From Desulforamulus ruminis DSM 2154 (GTDB taxonomy: Bacteria; Bacillota; Desulfotomaculia; Desulfotomaculales; Desulfotomaculaceae): a stretch of 64,000 nucleotides of DNA. A program made the position numbers and the translations under genes. Of the stretch, positions 16,544 through 25,282 are shown piece after piece. The stretch's first letter is position 1. The number at the start of each line of letters is the position of its first letter. The notes under the pieces are model-generated. The model was not told the DNA's origin. It worked only from the letters and a program-made list of their open reading frames with translations, and did not search any database. The stretch covers positions 3,298,120-3,362,119 of the forward strand of contig NC_015589.1 in the NCBI RefSeq assembly GCF_000215085.1. The letters are read 5' to 3'.

Positions 16544-18526
16544 TTGTCACAGGAAACACTGGAGATCATCTTTGTCCTTTCTTTTGTCGTTTATTTTCTA
16601 GGAGCGGTTCTCCCTCTTATTCTCCGGTATAAACGGAAACTATCGCTGGCACTGGGTTGTTTTGCCGGGGCTCTGGCAAGTTTACTGGGTTTCATGGTAG
16701 GGATAGAAACCCTGCTGTCCCCCCTACCCCTTACGATTCATTTAGTAAACATCCTGCCCGGCGTAGATTTTCATCTTTCCATAGACAGGTTAAGCGGCTT
16801 TTTTCTGGCTACCTTATCCCTGGTAACCTTCCTGGTTTCCTGTTTTTCATGGAACTATATGAAGTTATACCGTCAAGAAAACCTGGCCTGGTGGTGTTTT
16901 TGTTACAACCTCTTTGTCCTTTCCATGAGTTTGCTGGTAACCGTAAACAACGCCATCACCTTCCTCATCGCCTGGGAGCTCATGACGCTGGCCTCCTACT
17001 TCCTGGTAACCTTTGAATACCGCCATCAACCGGTACGAAAAGCCGGCTTCAGTTACATCGTAATGACTCATTTGGGAACCGTCTTTATTATCGCCTCCTT
17101 CCTCATGATGTCGAACGGCAATGGATGGGATTTCTCAACTTTATCAAAAAATAGCGCTGCCATGCCGGAAATGACAAGGAGCATGGTATTTATTTTTGCC
17201 CTGATCGGATTTGGCACCAAGGCGGGAATTGTTCCTCTGCATCTCTGGCTGCCCATGGCTCATCCGGCGGCCCCCAGCAATATTTCCGCCGTCATGAGCG
17301 GTATTATGCTGAAGACCGCCATTTATGGCCTAATCCGCCTGGTGTTTGATCTTTTAGGACCGGGACAAGCCTGGTGGGGCGGCGTCATTTTGGCCGTGGG
17401 CATTGTATCTTCCCTCATTGGGGTTCTTTACGCTCTGATGGAGCAGGATTTAAAACGCCTGCTGGCTTATTCCAGCGTGGAAAACATCGGCATTATTTTA
17501 ATGGGCATCGGCACAGGCTTTATTTTTTATTCCTGGTCCATGATGATCCCTGCGGCCATGGCCATGGCTGCGGGAATGTTCCATTTGTTAAACCACGCCA
17601 TTTTTAAAAGTCTCCTGTTTTTAGGCGCCGGTTCAATTTATTATGCCACCGGCAGCAGGGATACCGAGAAATTGGGGGGGCTAATCAAAAAAATGCCCCA
17701 CACCGCCATTCTTTTTCTGGTGGGCTCTCTAGCCATTTCGGCTATCCCGCCCTTTAACGGATTTGCCAGTGAATATCAAATTTATCAATCCCTATTAAAC
17801 CTTTCTTACCTTAAAATATCCGGCTTTTGGAGCATTGGCGCCATTTTAGCCTGTGTGGCTCTGGCCCTGACCGGGGCTTTGGCGGCTGCCTGCTTTATTA
17901 AAGCCTTTGGCCTGACTTTCCTGGCCCTGCCCCGGACAGCAAAAGCGGCAGAAGCCCAAGAAGTCCCCTGGCCTATGCGCTTAAGCATGGCGCCCCTGGC
18001 GGTTTTATGCCTGGCCCTGGGTATTTTTCCCGGTCCGGTGCTTAATCTTCTTACCGGAATTACCAGTCAACTGGTTGGCAGCCCTCCGATTCCCCAAATT
18101 GCCACCTTTAATGCCAATTTGGCCCTGGTACTGCTTATCACCCTGGGGCTGCTGTGGGGAATTACCCGGCTGATGGGCGGCGCTAAAGTAAGACGAACAG
18201 AAACCTGGGGTTGCGGCATTGACCTTGACGCCACCATGGAATATAGCTCCGCCTCCTTCTCCCAACCCCTGCGCAGGGTCTATGGAACGTTGCTGCAGCC
18301 CCAGCGGCAGATCAGCCTCCGGTTTAAGCAACTGCCCTATTTTGGTTATCACATTACCTTTAAAGAGCCGGTTCGCTCGGTGATTAAAGACTATTTATAC
18401 AGCCCTTTAAGAAAAATAACCCTCGTGCTTTCAAAAAAGTGGCAGTGTATCCAGAGCGGCAGCATTCATCTCTATCTCAGCTATATTTTTATAACCTTGG
18501 TTATTCTACTGCTGTTTAACGAGTAA
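16544..18526 (+). CDS. hyfB: Hydrogenase-4-type proton-translocating subunit HyfB/HycC
   Basis: The 660-residue membrane protein is an antiporter-like (NuoL/MrpA-related) subunit with about 15-16 helices. It has conserved charged residues in hydrophobic settings: Trp-Glu-Leu-Met near residue 145 and Gly-Thr-Lys-Ala-Gly near residue 225. His-Pro-Ala-Ala-Pro-Ser-Asn-Ile-Ser-Ala follows, then Asp-Leu-Lys-Arg-Leu-Leu-Ala-Tyr-Ser-Ser-Val-Glu. It should move H+ or Na+ when the hydrogenase module turns over. It uses a TTG start after CAGGAGG. It opens a six-gene operon; the next gene begins 12 bases past its stop. The C-terminal part (about residues 540-660) carries the HyfB/HycC extension and a final helix. 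Confidence 0.88.
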   Translation: MSQETLEIIFVLSFVVYFLGAVLPLILRYKRKLSLALGCFAGALASLLGFMVGIETLLSPLPLTIHLVNILPGVDFHLSIDRLSGFFLATLSLVTFLVSCFSWNYMKLYRQENLAWWCFCYNLFVLSMSLLVTVNNAITFLIAWELMTLASYFLVTFEYRHQPVRKAGFSYIVMTHLGTVFIIASFLMMSNGNGWDFSTLSKNSAAMPEMTRSMVFIFALIGFGTKAGIVPLHLWLPMAHPAAPSNISAVMSGIMLKTAIYGLIRLVFDLLGPGQAWWGGVILAVGIVSSLIGVLYALMEQDLKRLLAYSSVENIGIILMGIGTGFIFYSWSMMIPAAMAMAAGMFHLLNHAIFKSLLFLGAGSIYYATGSRDTEKLGGLIKKMPHTAILFLVGSLAISAIPPFNGFASEYQIYQSLLNLSYLKISGFWSIGAILACVALALTGALAAACFIKAFGLTFLALPRTAKAAEAQEVPWPMRLSMAPLAVLCLALGIFPGPVLNLLTGITSQLVGSPPIPQIATFNANLALVLLITLGLLWGITRLMGGAKVRRTETWGCGIDLDATMEYSSASFSQPLRRVYGTLLQPQRQISLRFKQLPYFGYHITFKEPVRSVIKDYLYSPLRKITLVLSKKWQCIQSGSIHLYLSYIFITLVILLLFNE

Positions 18527-18538
18527 GGAGCAATGTTC

Positions 18539-19438
18539 ATGGCAAATCAACTTTTTATAACCGGCAGTCAAATCATCCTTCTGCTTTTATTGGCCCCCCT
18601 GGTTCAGGGATTCATTAAAAAGACCAAGGCGCTCTTGCAGTGCCGCCGGGGTCCGGGCGTGCTGCAGCCCTATTACGATCTTATGAAATATTTCAGCCGG
18701 GAGCCGGTGGTCTCGGAAAATACCTCCTGGCTGACGCAGGCGGCTCCCTATATCTGTCTCACCGCCTATCTGGTGGCCGGCAGCTTAATTCCTTTCTGGA
18801 CGCATGACAGCCCTGCCGTGGGGGATTTAATCGCTTTTATCTATTTGTTTGCCCTGGCCAGATTTTTTCTGGCACTGGCAGGTCTGGAACCGGCCAGCGC
18901 TTTTGGGGGTATGGGTTCCAGCCGTGAAATGATGATTACCACGCTGGTGGAACCGATACTGGTAACCGGCTTGTTTGCTCTGGCCCTGACGGCCGGAACA
19001 ACAGACTTAAAAGGAATTATGGGGGCCGGACATAATCCTGCCGGCCTGCTGTCTTTTATCGGGCTCATGGTTGTCATTATCGCGGAAACCGGCCGCATTC
19101 CCGTTGACAACCCGGATACCCACCTGGAGTTAACCATGGTGCATGAGGCCATGCTGCTGGAGTATGCCGGCAGGCAGGTGGGCCTGCTGCACCTGGCGGC
19201 CATGATTAAACAAACGGTTCTCCTAACGCTGCTGGTGCATTTATTTTTACCTCAGCCCGCAGGCCTGCCCCTAGGGTTGTCCCTGGGTCTTATGGCAGGC
19301 AAGGTCCTTCTTTTAGGCTTGGTGCTGTCGGTGATTGAAAGTTCCCTGGCCAAGATGAGGCTGTTTAAACTTCCCGAACTGATGGCCGGCGGAGCCGCTT
19401 TTTGCCTGCTGGCTGTATTAAGTAATTGTCTATTATAG
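18539..19438 (+). CDS. hyfC: Hydrogenase-4-type membrane subunit HyfC/HycD (NuoH-like)
   Basis: This protein of about 299 residues with eight membrane helices is the NuoH-family anchor that links the hydrogenase arm to the ion pumps. It keeps family motifs: Gly-Pro-Gly-Val-Leu-Gln-Pro-Tyr-Tyr-Asp-Leu near residue 45, and Glu-Thr-Gly-Arg-Ile-Pro-Val-Asp-Asn-Pro-x-Thr-His-Leu-Glu-Leu-Thr-Met-Val-His near residue 185, which is the NuoH quinone-channel loop region. Start 18539 has AAGGAG at 8 bases; the ATG at 18533 is too close to that SD. hyfE follows 11 bases later. Confidence 0.9.
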   Translation: MANQLFITGSQIILLLLLAPLVQGFIKKTKALLQCRRGPGVLQPYYDLMKYFSREPVVSENTSWLTQAAPYICLTAYLVAGSLIPFWTHDSPAVGDLIAFIYLFALARFFLALAGLEPASAFGGMGSSREMMITTLVEPILVTGLFALALTAGTTDLKGIMGAGHNPAGLLSFIGLMVVIIAETGRIPVDNPDTHLELTMVHEAMLLEYAGRQVGLLHLAAMIKQTVLLTLLVHLFLPQPAGLPLGLSLGLMAGKVLLLGLVLSVIESSLAKMRLFKLPELMAGGAAFCLLAVLSNCLL

Positions 19439-19449
19439 GAGTGTCTGAC

Positions 19450-20088
19450 ATGTTTAATCTTTTAGCCTTTCTTTTTATTATTACCGGGCTTTTAATGCTT
19501 GCCGGCCGCATGATCTCCAACAACATTCGCTTATTGGGCATGCAGTCCCTGGTCTTAAGCATCATTGCTTTTTATCTTGCATTTTCGGGCGGCATGGACG
19601 GACATATGCTGGTGGTGGGCCTTCTTACTCTGCTGGTAAAAGTGATTGTACTGCCCCGGGTTCTTTTAAATCTGGTGGAGAAACTCAAAGTGAACCGGGA
19701 AATTTCCCTGTCCATCGGATTGGTTCCTTCCACCTTTATCGGCTTAATCCTGATCGGTCTTACTTACGCTTACGTGGTACCGGTATTATTAAAAGAGGTC
19801 CAGGTGGGAAGCCATCTTTTATCCGCCGCCCTCTCCACGGTTTTACTGGGCTGCTTCTTTATGATCAGCAGACGTTCTGCCTTTAGTCAACTCATGGGTA
19901 TTGTGGTGATGGAAAACGGGTTGTTTCTGTGCGCCATTGCCGTTACCGGCGGAATGCCTTTAATTATTGAGCTGGGTATTTTCTTCGATCTTTTGGTGGG
20001 AGCCCTGGTAATGGGGATGATGACGCATCAAATCAAGGGGTCCTTTGAAACTCTGGACACCAAATATTTAAATAAATTAAAAGGATGA
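19450..20088 (+). CDS. hyfE: Hydrogenase-4 component HyfE-like membrane protein
   Basis: This protein of about 212 residues is almost entirely membrane helices (six or seven). Its position between the NuoH-like and the second antiporter-like gene, its size and its late acidic residue in a helix (Val-Met-Glu-Asn-Gly, the NuoK-like Glu) match HyfE of hydrogenase-4, which is related to NuoK/MnhC. It would be part of the ion path. ATG 19450 follows AGGAG at 8 bases. Its TGA stop overlaps the possible ATG of the next gene. Confidence 0.85.
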   Translation: MFNLLAFLFIITGLLMLAGRMISNNIRLLGMQSLVLSIIAFYLAFSGGMDGHMLVVGLLTLLVKVIVLPRVLLNLVEKLKVNREISLSIGLVPSTFIGLILIGLTYAYVVPVLLKEVQVGSHLLSAALSTVLLGCFFMISRRSAFSQLMGIVVMENGLFLCAIAVTGGMPLIIELGIFFDLLVGALVMGMMTHQIKGSFETLDTKYLNKLKG

Positions 20089-20093
20089 ACGTT

Positions 20094-21575
20094 ATGCTGT
20101 ATCTTTTATTATCCATACCCTTTTTTACCGGCGTTTTATGCTGGCTCTCCCTGCCGCTGAAGTGGCTGGAAAGGATCAATGTCCTCGGTGCTGCCCTGAC
20201 CGGAGCCCTGGCTTTTTATGCCGCCCTGGGGGTCTTCCGGGAGCAGTCCTTGGCCCATGCCGGTTCCTTACTGGTCATTGATGAACTTTCGGCGGTGCTG
20301 GTTTTTATTATTGGTATGGTGGGAACCCTCTGCTGCCTATATTCCGTCCAGTATCTCCGGACCGATTTAAAGAACGGGGAATTGACCGAGAATAAAATCG
20401 GAAGATTTTTTGGACTACTTCACTTTTTTATCGCCACCATGTATCTCTCGGTACTGGCGGATAATTTGGGGCTGATGTGGGTAGCCATCGAAGGAACCAC
20501 CATTGTCTCCGCCCTTTTGGTAGCTTTTTACGGTCATAAAGCCGCCCTGGAGGCAGCCTGGAAATACATCATCATTTGTACTGTGGGCATTGCCTTTGCC
20601 ATGCTGGGAATTATTTTAACTTTTTATGCCGCCCGGGAAATATTGGGCTCCGGTGATATCAGCCTGAGCTGGCGTTCCCTCTACCCTGTGGCTGCCAGTC
20701 TGGATCCATCGGTGATGAAGTTAGCCTTTATTTTTGTTTTGGTGGGTTATGGCACCAAAGCCGGCCTTTTTCCTCTCCATACCTGGCTGCCAGACGCCCA
20801 TAGCCAGGCCCCCTCTCCGGTCAGCGCTTTGTTATCGGGGGTTTTGCTGAATTGCGCTATTTATGCCATTGTCCGTTTTCATCTGCTGACTTCCCTGTCC
20901 GCAGGCAGCGGTTTTTCCGGCCACCTGTTAATGATTTTCGGCCTGATCTCTATGGCCGCAGCGGTCCCTTTTATTTTGGTCCAAAAAGACATTAAACGGT
21001 TACTGGCTTATTCCAGTGTAGAACATGTGGGCATTATTGTCTTGGGTCTAGGTCTGGGAGGCGTCCTGGGCTACACCGGGGCCATCCTGCACCTGATAAA
21101 CCATGCTCTGGCCAAATCCGCTTTATTTTTAACCGCCGGAACCTTAACCCAAAAATATAACAGCAAGCTGATTGCCCGCATTCAGGGCATCGGCCAATTA
21201 CTGCCCATTACAGGCACCTTGTTTATGGCTAGTTTGCTGGCCATTGGCGGGGCTCCCCCCTTTGGCTTATTCTTCAGTGAGTTGACCGTGGCCACCCGGG
21301 GATTCCATTCCGCGGGAGTGCTGCTCGGCTTTTTGTTTTTAATGGTCATTGCCATTGTCTTTGCCGGACTGGTGTATTTTGGCGGCAAAATGTATTTCAG
21401 CGACACTCCCAGCCGGTTTTTCAAGGGAGAATCCCTTACCGCCAGTCATCTATTAATTTTGCTGCCCATCGGGCTGCTTATCTTTCAAGGGATCTATATG
21501 CCCCAGACGGTACAAGAGCTCATTGATCAAGTGGTTCAATTTATAACTGTTGGAGGTGGTGTAGCCAATGTCTAG
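20094..21575 (+). CDS. hyfF: Second antiporter-like subunit HyfF (NuoN/NuoM-like)
   Basis: This membrane protein of about 493 residues has about 14 helices, with the family motifs Trp-Val-Ala-Ile-Glu-Gly-Thr-Thr near residue 130, Gly-Tyr-Gly-Thr-Lys-Ala-Gly-Leu-Phe-Pro-Leu-His-Thr-Trp-Leu-Pro-Asp-Ala-His near 225, and Asp-Ile-Lys-Arg-Leu-Leu-Ala-Tyr-Ser-Ser-Val-Glu-His near 305. These hold the Lys/Glu/His of the proton channel. Two starts are possible: ATG 20085, overlapping the hyfE stop, and ATG 20094. I prefer 20094 because AAAAGG lies 9 bases before it. hyfG overlaps its end by 8 bases. A second pump subunit means a larger ion yield than in the six-subunit Ech hydrogenase. Confidence 0.88.
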   Translation: MLYLLLSIPFFTGVLCWLSLPLKWLERINVLGAALTGALAFYAALGVFREQSLAHAGSLLVIDELSAVLVFIIGMVGTLCCLYSVQYLRTDLKNGELTENKIGRFFGLLHFFIATMYLSVLADNLGLMWVAIEGTTIVSALLVAFYGHKAALEAAWKYIIICTVGIAFAMLGIILTFYAAREILGSGDISLSWRSLYPVAASLDPSVMKLAFIFVLVGYGTKAGLFPLHTWLPDAHSQAPSPVSALLSGVLLNCAIYAIVRFHLLTSLSAGSGFSGHLLMIFGLISMAAAVPFILVQKDIKRLLAYSSVEHVGIIVLGLGLGGVLGYTGAILHLINHALAKSALFLTAGTLTQKYNSKLIARIQGIGQLLPITGTLFMASLLAIGGAPPFGLFFSELTVATRGFHSAGVLLGFLFLMVIAIVFAGLVYFGGKMYFSDTPSRFFKGESLTASHLLILLPIGLLIFQGIYMPQTVQELIDQVVQFITVGGGVANV

Positions 21576-23151
21576 TGACGTCTTATGGAGGGAAATTCAA
21601 AAACATCCTGAACTGGACGTGACCCAAGTAAGTTCTTTGGGCGGGGCAAAAACCTGGAAGCTGGGCGTTCCGCTGGAAAAGCTCCCTGAAATAACCGGCA
21701 GTTTAAAGGAAATGGGCGCTCGCCTGCTCACTTTATCGGCCATTGATGAGCGAGAGCTAAACCGGCATTTTGCCCTGTGTTCGGCCTTTGCCCTGCCTTT
21801 AGAAAACACCCTGGTTGAAATCCGGGTGCTGTTGGACGGCGCAAACCCCCGTTACCCCTCCGTTACCATGGACTTCCCTTCCGCTCACTGGCTGGAAAGG
21901 GAAGTCAAGGATATGTTCGGAATCGTCCCGGAGGGGCATCCGGATCTGCGCCGGGTTGCTGTTCATCCCGACTGGCCCGGAGACCTTTTCCCCTTGCGAA
22001 AAGATTTTATCAGCGGAACCAAGGTACCAAGGGTGCCGGGAAAAATGGAGTTTTGCCCCGTGGAGGGGGAAGGGCTTTACCAGGCTCCGGTGGGCCCCGT
22101 CCATGCAGGAATTATTGAGCCGGGGCATTTCCGGTTCTTCACCTTCGGTGAAGACGTAATTAATTTACAGGCCCAATTATTTTATACTCACCGGGGGATT
22201 GAGAAAACAGCGGAAGGCATGCATTTTCTGGACGCCGCCCTGGTGGCTGAAAGAATCTGCGGCGTTTGCTCCGCCTCCCACGCCGCTTCCTACGCCCAGG
22301 CCATTGAATCCCTGGCGGACGTAGCGGTCCCCGGGAGGGCCCGGTTTATCCGTAGCATTTTATTGGAAATGGAGCGCCTGTACAACCATGTGGGCGACAT
22401 TGGAAACGTATGCGCGGGAATCGGATTTTCCTATGCCATCAGCCGGGGCGCCCTGCTAAAGGAACAGTTGATGAGAATGAACCTGCGCCTGACAGGTCAC
22501 CGTTATTTAAGGGGAACCATCCTTCCCGGAGGGGTTACTGGGGAGCTGAAGGATTTACCGGTCATCATGAAGGAACTGGAGCGCCTGCAAATGGATTTAA
22601 AAGAATTGACCACCATTATGCTCTCCTCCCAGTCCCTGCTGGACCGTATGCACACCACCGGCATTCTCACCCGGGAAACCGCTGCCACGCTGGGCGCGGT
22701 GGGACCGGCGGCCCGGGCCTCCTCCATCGACTGTGACCTGCGCCGGGATCTGCCCTATGCGGCTTATAACCAACTGAGCTTCCAGATACCGCTGCAAACA
22801 GGCGGGGATGTGCTTTGCCGTTTGAAACAACGTATTGACGAATGTGAGCAGTCTTTTAGCATTTTAAAACAGTCCTTTAAACATCTGGCCCGGGAAGAAG
22901 GTCCCCTGTGCGTGGAAGTCCCTTATCTGCCTCCTTACCAGACCGCCGTAGGCTACAGTGAATCGGCCAGAGGAGCCAACGTCCATCTGGTTGTAAGCGG
23001 CCCGGACAACACCCTCTTCCGTTATATGGTGCGCTCCGCTTCTCACTGCAACTGGCCCGTCGTTCCTCTTTGCGTTCCCGGCAACATTATTCCCGACTTT
23101 CCTTTAATTAACAAAAGCTTTGAATTATGTTACGCCTGCCTGGACCGGTAG
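21568..23151 (+). CDS. hyfG: Group 4 [NiFe]-hydrogenase large subunit (NuoC-NuoD fusion, HyfG/HycE-like)
   Basis: The 527 residues join a NuoC-like 30-kDa domain (about 1-150; Glu-Arg-Glu-Val-Lys-Asp-Met-Phe-Gly motif) to a NuoD-like catalytic subunit. Both nickel-binding motifs are kept: N-terminal Arg-Ile-Cys231-Gly-Val-Cys234 with the following Ser-His, and C-terminal Cys521-Tyr-Ala-Cys524. All four cysteines mean a true hydrogenase rather than a complex I subunit. Two oddities are visible. The C-terminal motif is Phe-Glu-Leu-Cys, not the usual Asp-Pro-Cys. The protein also ends three residues after the last Cys, so there is no tail for an endopeptidase (HycI/HyfR type) to remove. Start ATG 21568 follows TTGGAGGTGG. 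Confidence 0.92.
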   Translation: MSSDVLWREIQKHPELDVTQVSSLGGAKTWKLGVPLEKLPEITGSLKEMGARLLTLSAIDERELNRHFALCSAFALPLENTLVEIRVLLDGANPRYPSVTMDFPSAHWLEREVKDMFGIVPEGHPDLRRVAVHPDWPGDLFPLRKDFISGTKVPRVPGKMEFCPVEGEGLYQAPVGPVHAGIIEPGHFRFFTFGEDVINLQAQLFYTHRGIEKTAEGMHFLDAALVAERICGVCSASHAASYAQAIESLADVAVPGRARFIRSILLEMERLYNHVGDIGNVCAGIGFSYAISRGALLKEQLMRMNLRLTGHRYLRGTILPGGVTGELKDLPVIMKELERLQMDLKELTTIMLSSQSLLDRMHTTGILTRETAATLGAVGPAARASSIDCDLRRDLPYAAYNQLSFQIPLQTGGDVLCRLKQRIDECEQSFSILKQSFKHLAREEGPLCVEVPYLPPYQTAVGYSESARGANVHLVVSGPDNTLFRYMVRSASHCNWPVVPLCVPGNIIPDFPLINKSFELCYACLDR

Positions 23152-23164
23152 AGAAGGGAGATCT

Positions 23165-23872
23165 ATGCTAAAGCTTATCGAAGGTTATCTCAAAACAAAA
23201 ATTGTGACCGAGGACATCCATACCCGGGACAACCTCTCTTTAACCAGGGGACTGCCGGTGATTGATCAAAATCGCTGTCGACCCGGCTGCCAATTGTGTG
23301 CAGCCGCCTGCCCCACCGGAGCAATGGTGGAAAAGCAGGTGGCAGCCAAGGCCTGTATTTACTGCCACCGCTGCCGGAATGCCTGTCCGGCGGGCGCCAT
23401 TGCAACCACCAGCCCGCCGCTGATTTCCGGGGCACCGGAGTTATTGCAGGAAACCCTGCGGGAGCGGATTAAAAAAATATGCAGAAAATCCCTGCATATC
23501 CGTTATGTGGACACGGGTTCCTGCAATGGTTGCGATTTTGAAATCAACTCCTTAACCAATCCTTTTTATGATATTCAGCAATACGGCATTGATTTTGTGC
23601 CCTCGCCCCGCCATGCGGATATGCTCATCGTAACCGGCGTGGTCACCCGCAATATGGAGATTGCCTTGAAAAAGACCTATGAAGCCTGCCCCAAACCCAC
23701 CCTGGTGGTGGCCGTGGGAGCCTGCGCCTGCGGTGGGGGCATGTTTAAGGATGCTTATGCCGCCGGAGGGGGTGTTGACCAACATCTGCCTGTGGATGTT
23801 TATATTCCGGGCTGTCCGCCCACCCCGGCCTTAATTTTGGAGGGCATTTTAAAGGCGGTTAACCGGATTTAG
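23165..23872 (+). CDS. hyfI: Ferredoxin-NuoB fusion: hydrogenase small subunit (HyfH/HyfI-like)
   Basis: The protein of about 235 residues fuses two modules. Residues about 30-85 carry two [4Fe-4S] motifs: Cys-x3-Cys-x2-Cys-x3-Cys-Pro (slightly altered spacing) and the canonical Cys-x2-Cys-x2-Cys-x3-Cys-Pro. Residues about 110-235 are the NuoB/HycG-like small subunit with Gly-Ser-Cys-Asn-Gly-Cys-Asp, Gly-Ala-Cys-Ala-Cys-Gly-Gly-Gly and Pro-Gly-Cys-Pro-Pro-Thr-Pro, which hold the proximal cluster. Electrons would pass from ferredoxin through these clusters to the NiFe site. In E. coli these modules are separate genes (hyfH, hyfI). ATG 23165 follows AAGGGAG. It is last in the operon; a hairpin follows at 23923. 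Confidence 0.9.
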   Translation: MLKLIEGYLKTKIVTEDIHTRDNLSLTRGLPVIDQNRCRPGCQLCAAACPTGAMVEKQVAAKACIYCHRCRNACPAGAIATTSPPLISGAPELLQETLRERIKKICRKSLHIRYVDTGSCNGCDFEINSLTNPFYDIQQYGIDFVPSPRHADMLIVTGVVTRNMEIALKKTYEACPKPTLVVAVGACACGGGMFKDAYAAGGGVDQHLPVDVYIPGCPPTPALILEGILKAVNRI

Positions 23873-23922
23873 TGGGCAACTGGCCGTATGTATCCCTTCA
23901 AAATAATGCTTTTAAACGTAAA

Positions 23923-23962
23923 CTGCCCTGGAGGCACCGCGCCCCAGGGCAGAAACTTTTCA
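23923..23962 (+). terminator. Terminator of the hydrogenase operon
   Basis: Arms ctgccctgg and ccagggcag (23923-23931 and 23944-23952) are followed by aaacttttcattc. The hairpin lies 50 bases past the last hydrogenase gene and just before the converging lplA stop. Confidence 0.7.
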
Positions 23963-23971
23963 TTCAACTTT

Positions 23972-24955
23972 TTAAGGGGTCAGGAGTTCCAGGAATTCCT
24001 CCCGGGAAACCGGTCCAAAGTATTGGGAGAGCTCCACCTGATTTAAAAGAACGGCTAAATCTTCCGCTTTAAATTTCACCCCGCAAAATTGCTTCTCCAA
24101 TGAATCCATCTCCTGGTTGCTGAAAAAATCGCCATAAATCTTGCAATCCTGAATCAACCCTTTTTCAACATTCAGGTGCATTTCGATGCCGCCCCAGGCA
24201 AAGCGGCCCTTTTTAACTACGTTAAAAGCCGGGGAACGACCGTAATTCCATTCCCAGGTTAAATATTTTTCTTCCATCAATTGCCGTATTTTTTGCTCAT
24301 CCACCGGGGAAAGCTTATATTCCTGTACCGGCCCCCCCTGGAAAAGATCCTCTAACAACTGTTGACGAAACTCCTCCAGGGAGATCTTCCGGGGAAGATA
24401 CTCCGCAATATTGGTCACCCTGCTGCGCACGGATTTAACCCCCTTGGAGGCCATTTTATCCGCCCGGACCCGGAGGGCCGCCTGCACATCTTCCAGTTTG
24501 GCGTTATATAAAAGAGTACCGTGGTGCAGGGTTTTGCCTTTAAAATGATATTGGGCATTTCCCGAGAATTTTTTCCCGTCAATGGTAATATCATTGCGGC
24601 CATTATCTTCTGCGGTGACGCCCATTTTGGCCAGGGCTTTGATCACCGGTTCGGTAAATTTGCGGAAGTTAATCTTACCGTCCTGGCTTTTTTCAATAAA
24701 ACTGAAATTCAGATTGCCCAGGTCGTGATACACCGCCCCGCCCCCGGTCATTCTCCGCACCACATGAATCCCCTGCTCCTTGATATATTCCGGATTAATT
24801 TCCTCCAGGGTATTCTGAAATCTTCCGATAATAACCGAGGGGGCGTTCTGCCAAAGCAGAATATAACTTTCTTGGGGGTCCAGGTTTTTTAAAGCATACT
24901 CCTCCAGGGCCAGATTATAATGGGGGTCCAGCGATTGGTTGCGAATATACAGCAT
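23972..24955 (-). CDS. lplA: Lipoate--protein ligase
   Basis: LplA activates lipoate with ATP and joins it to a lysine on lipoyl-domain proteins. The protein of about 327 residues has the ligase motif Arg-Arg-Met-Thr-Gly-Gly-Gly-Ala-Val-Tyr-His-Asp-Leu-Gly-Asn near residue 70 and the lipoyl-AMP-binding lysine in Asp-Gly-Lys-Lys-Phe-Ser-Gly-Asn-Ala near residue 135. A C-terminal accessory domain follows (about 250-327). The ATG at 24955 follows GGGAGGAAAA; an upstream in-frame start at 25000 would place that SD inside the gene. The likely client in this window is GcvH. It is a single gene. Confidence 0.93.
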   Translation of the reverse strand: MLYIRNQSLDPHYNLALEEYALKNLDPQESYILLWQNAPSVIIGRFQNTLEEINPEYIKEQGIHVVRRMTGGGAVYHDLGNLNFSFIEKSQDGKINFRKFTEPVIKALAKMGVTAEDNGRNDITIDGKKFSGNAQYHFKGKTLHHGTLLYNAKLEDVQAALRVRADKMASKGVKSVRSRVTNIAEYLPRKISLEEFRQQLLEDLFQGGPVQEYKLSPVDEQKIRQLMEEKYLTWEWNYGRSPAFNVVKKGRFAWGGIEMHLNVEKGLIQDCKIYGDFFSNQEMDSLEKQFCGVKFKAEDLAVLLNQVELSQYFGPVSREEFLELLTP

Positions 24956-25025
24956 GTTTTTTCCTCCCGGTTGATGTAAGAACGAATCTGCTTGAATCAC
25001 TGTAAACAGTCACAGTAGAAAAGCT

Positions 25026-25214
25026 TTATTCAAATTTCAAACCCTGCCCCTGAAGATAATCTTTTATTTTGCTTACCGTGGCCTTATCATCGTCCCGGTT
25101 TACCAGGATAATCTCCCGGATATTCACCAGCATGGCAGTCAGGGTCGCCTTGTCCTTTTCATACAGATCAACGATGATCTCCACATCCGTACTGGTTTTA
25201 GCCCTGTTCAACAT
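25026..25214 (-). CDS. Small hypothetical protein
   Basis: A 62-residue charged, soluble protein with an alternating hydrophobic/charged pattern that could form a helix-strand-helix. It has a good SD (aaggaggggtc) before the ATG at 25214. No signal peptide, cysteines or membrane segment are present. I do not recognise a family. It lies downstream of the MBL hydrolase gene on the same strand (68-base gap) and may be the last member of that transcription unit. Confidence 0.6.
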   Translation of the reverse strand: MLNRAKTSTDVEIIVDLYEKDKATLTAMLVNIREIILVNRDDDKATVSKIKDYLQGQGLKFE

Positions 25215-25282
25215 CTTTGACCCCTCCTTAAAATTTCTCCAGGCCGATCAAAAACACTCCCGAGATGCCGTGGCGCTTTCTG

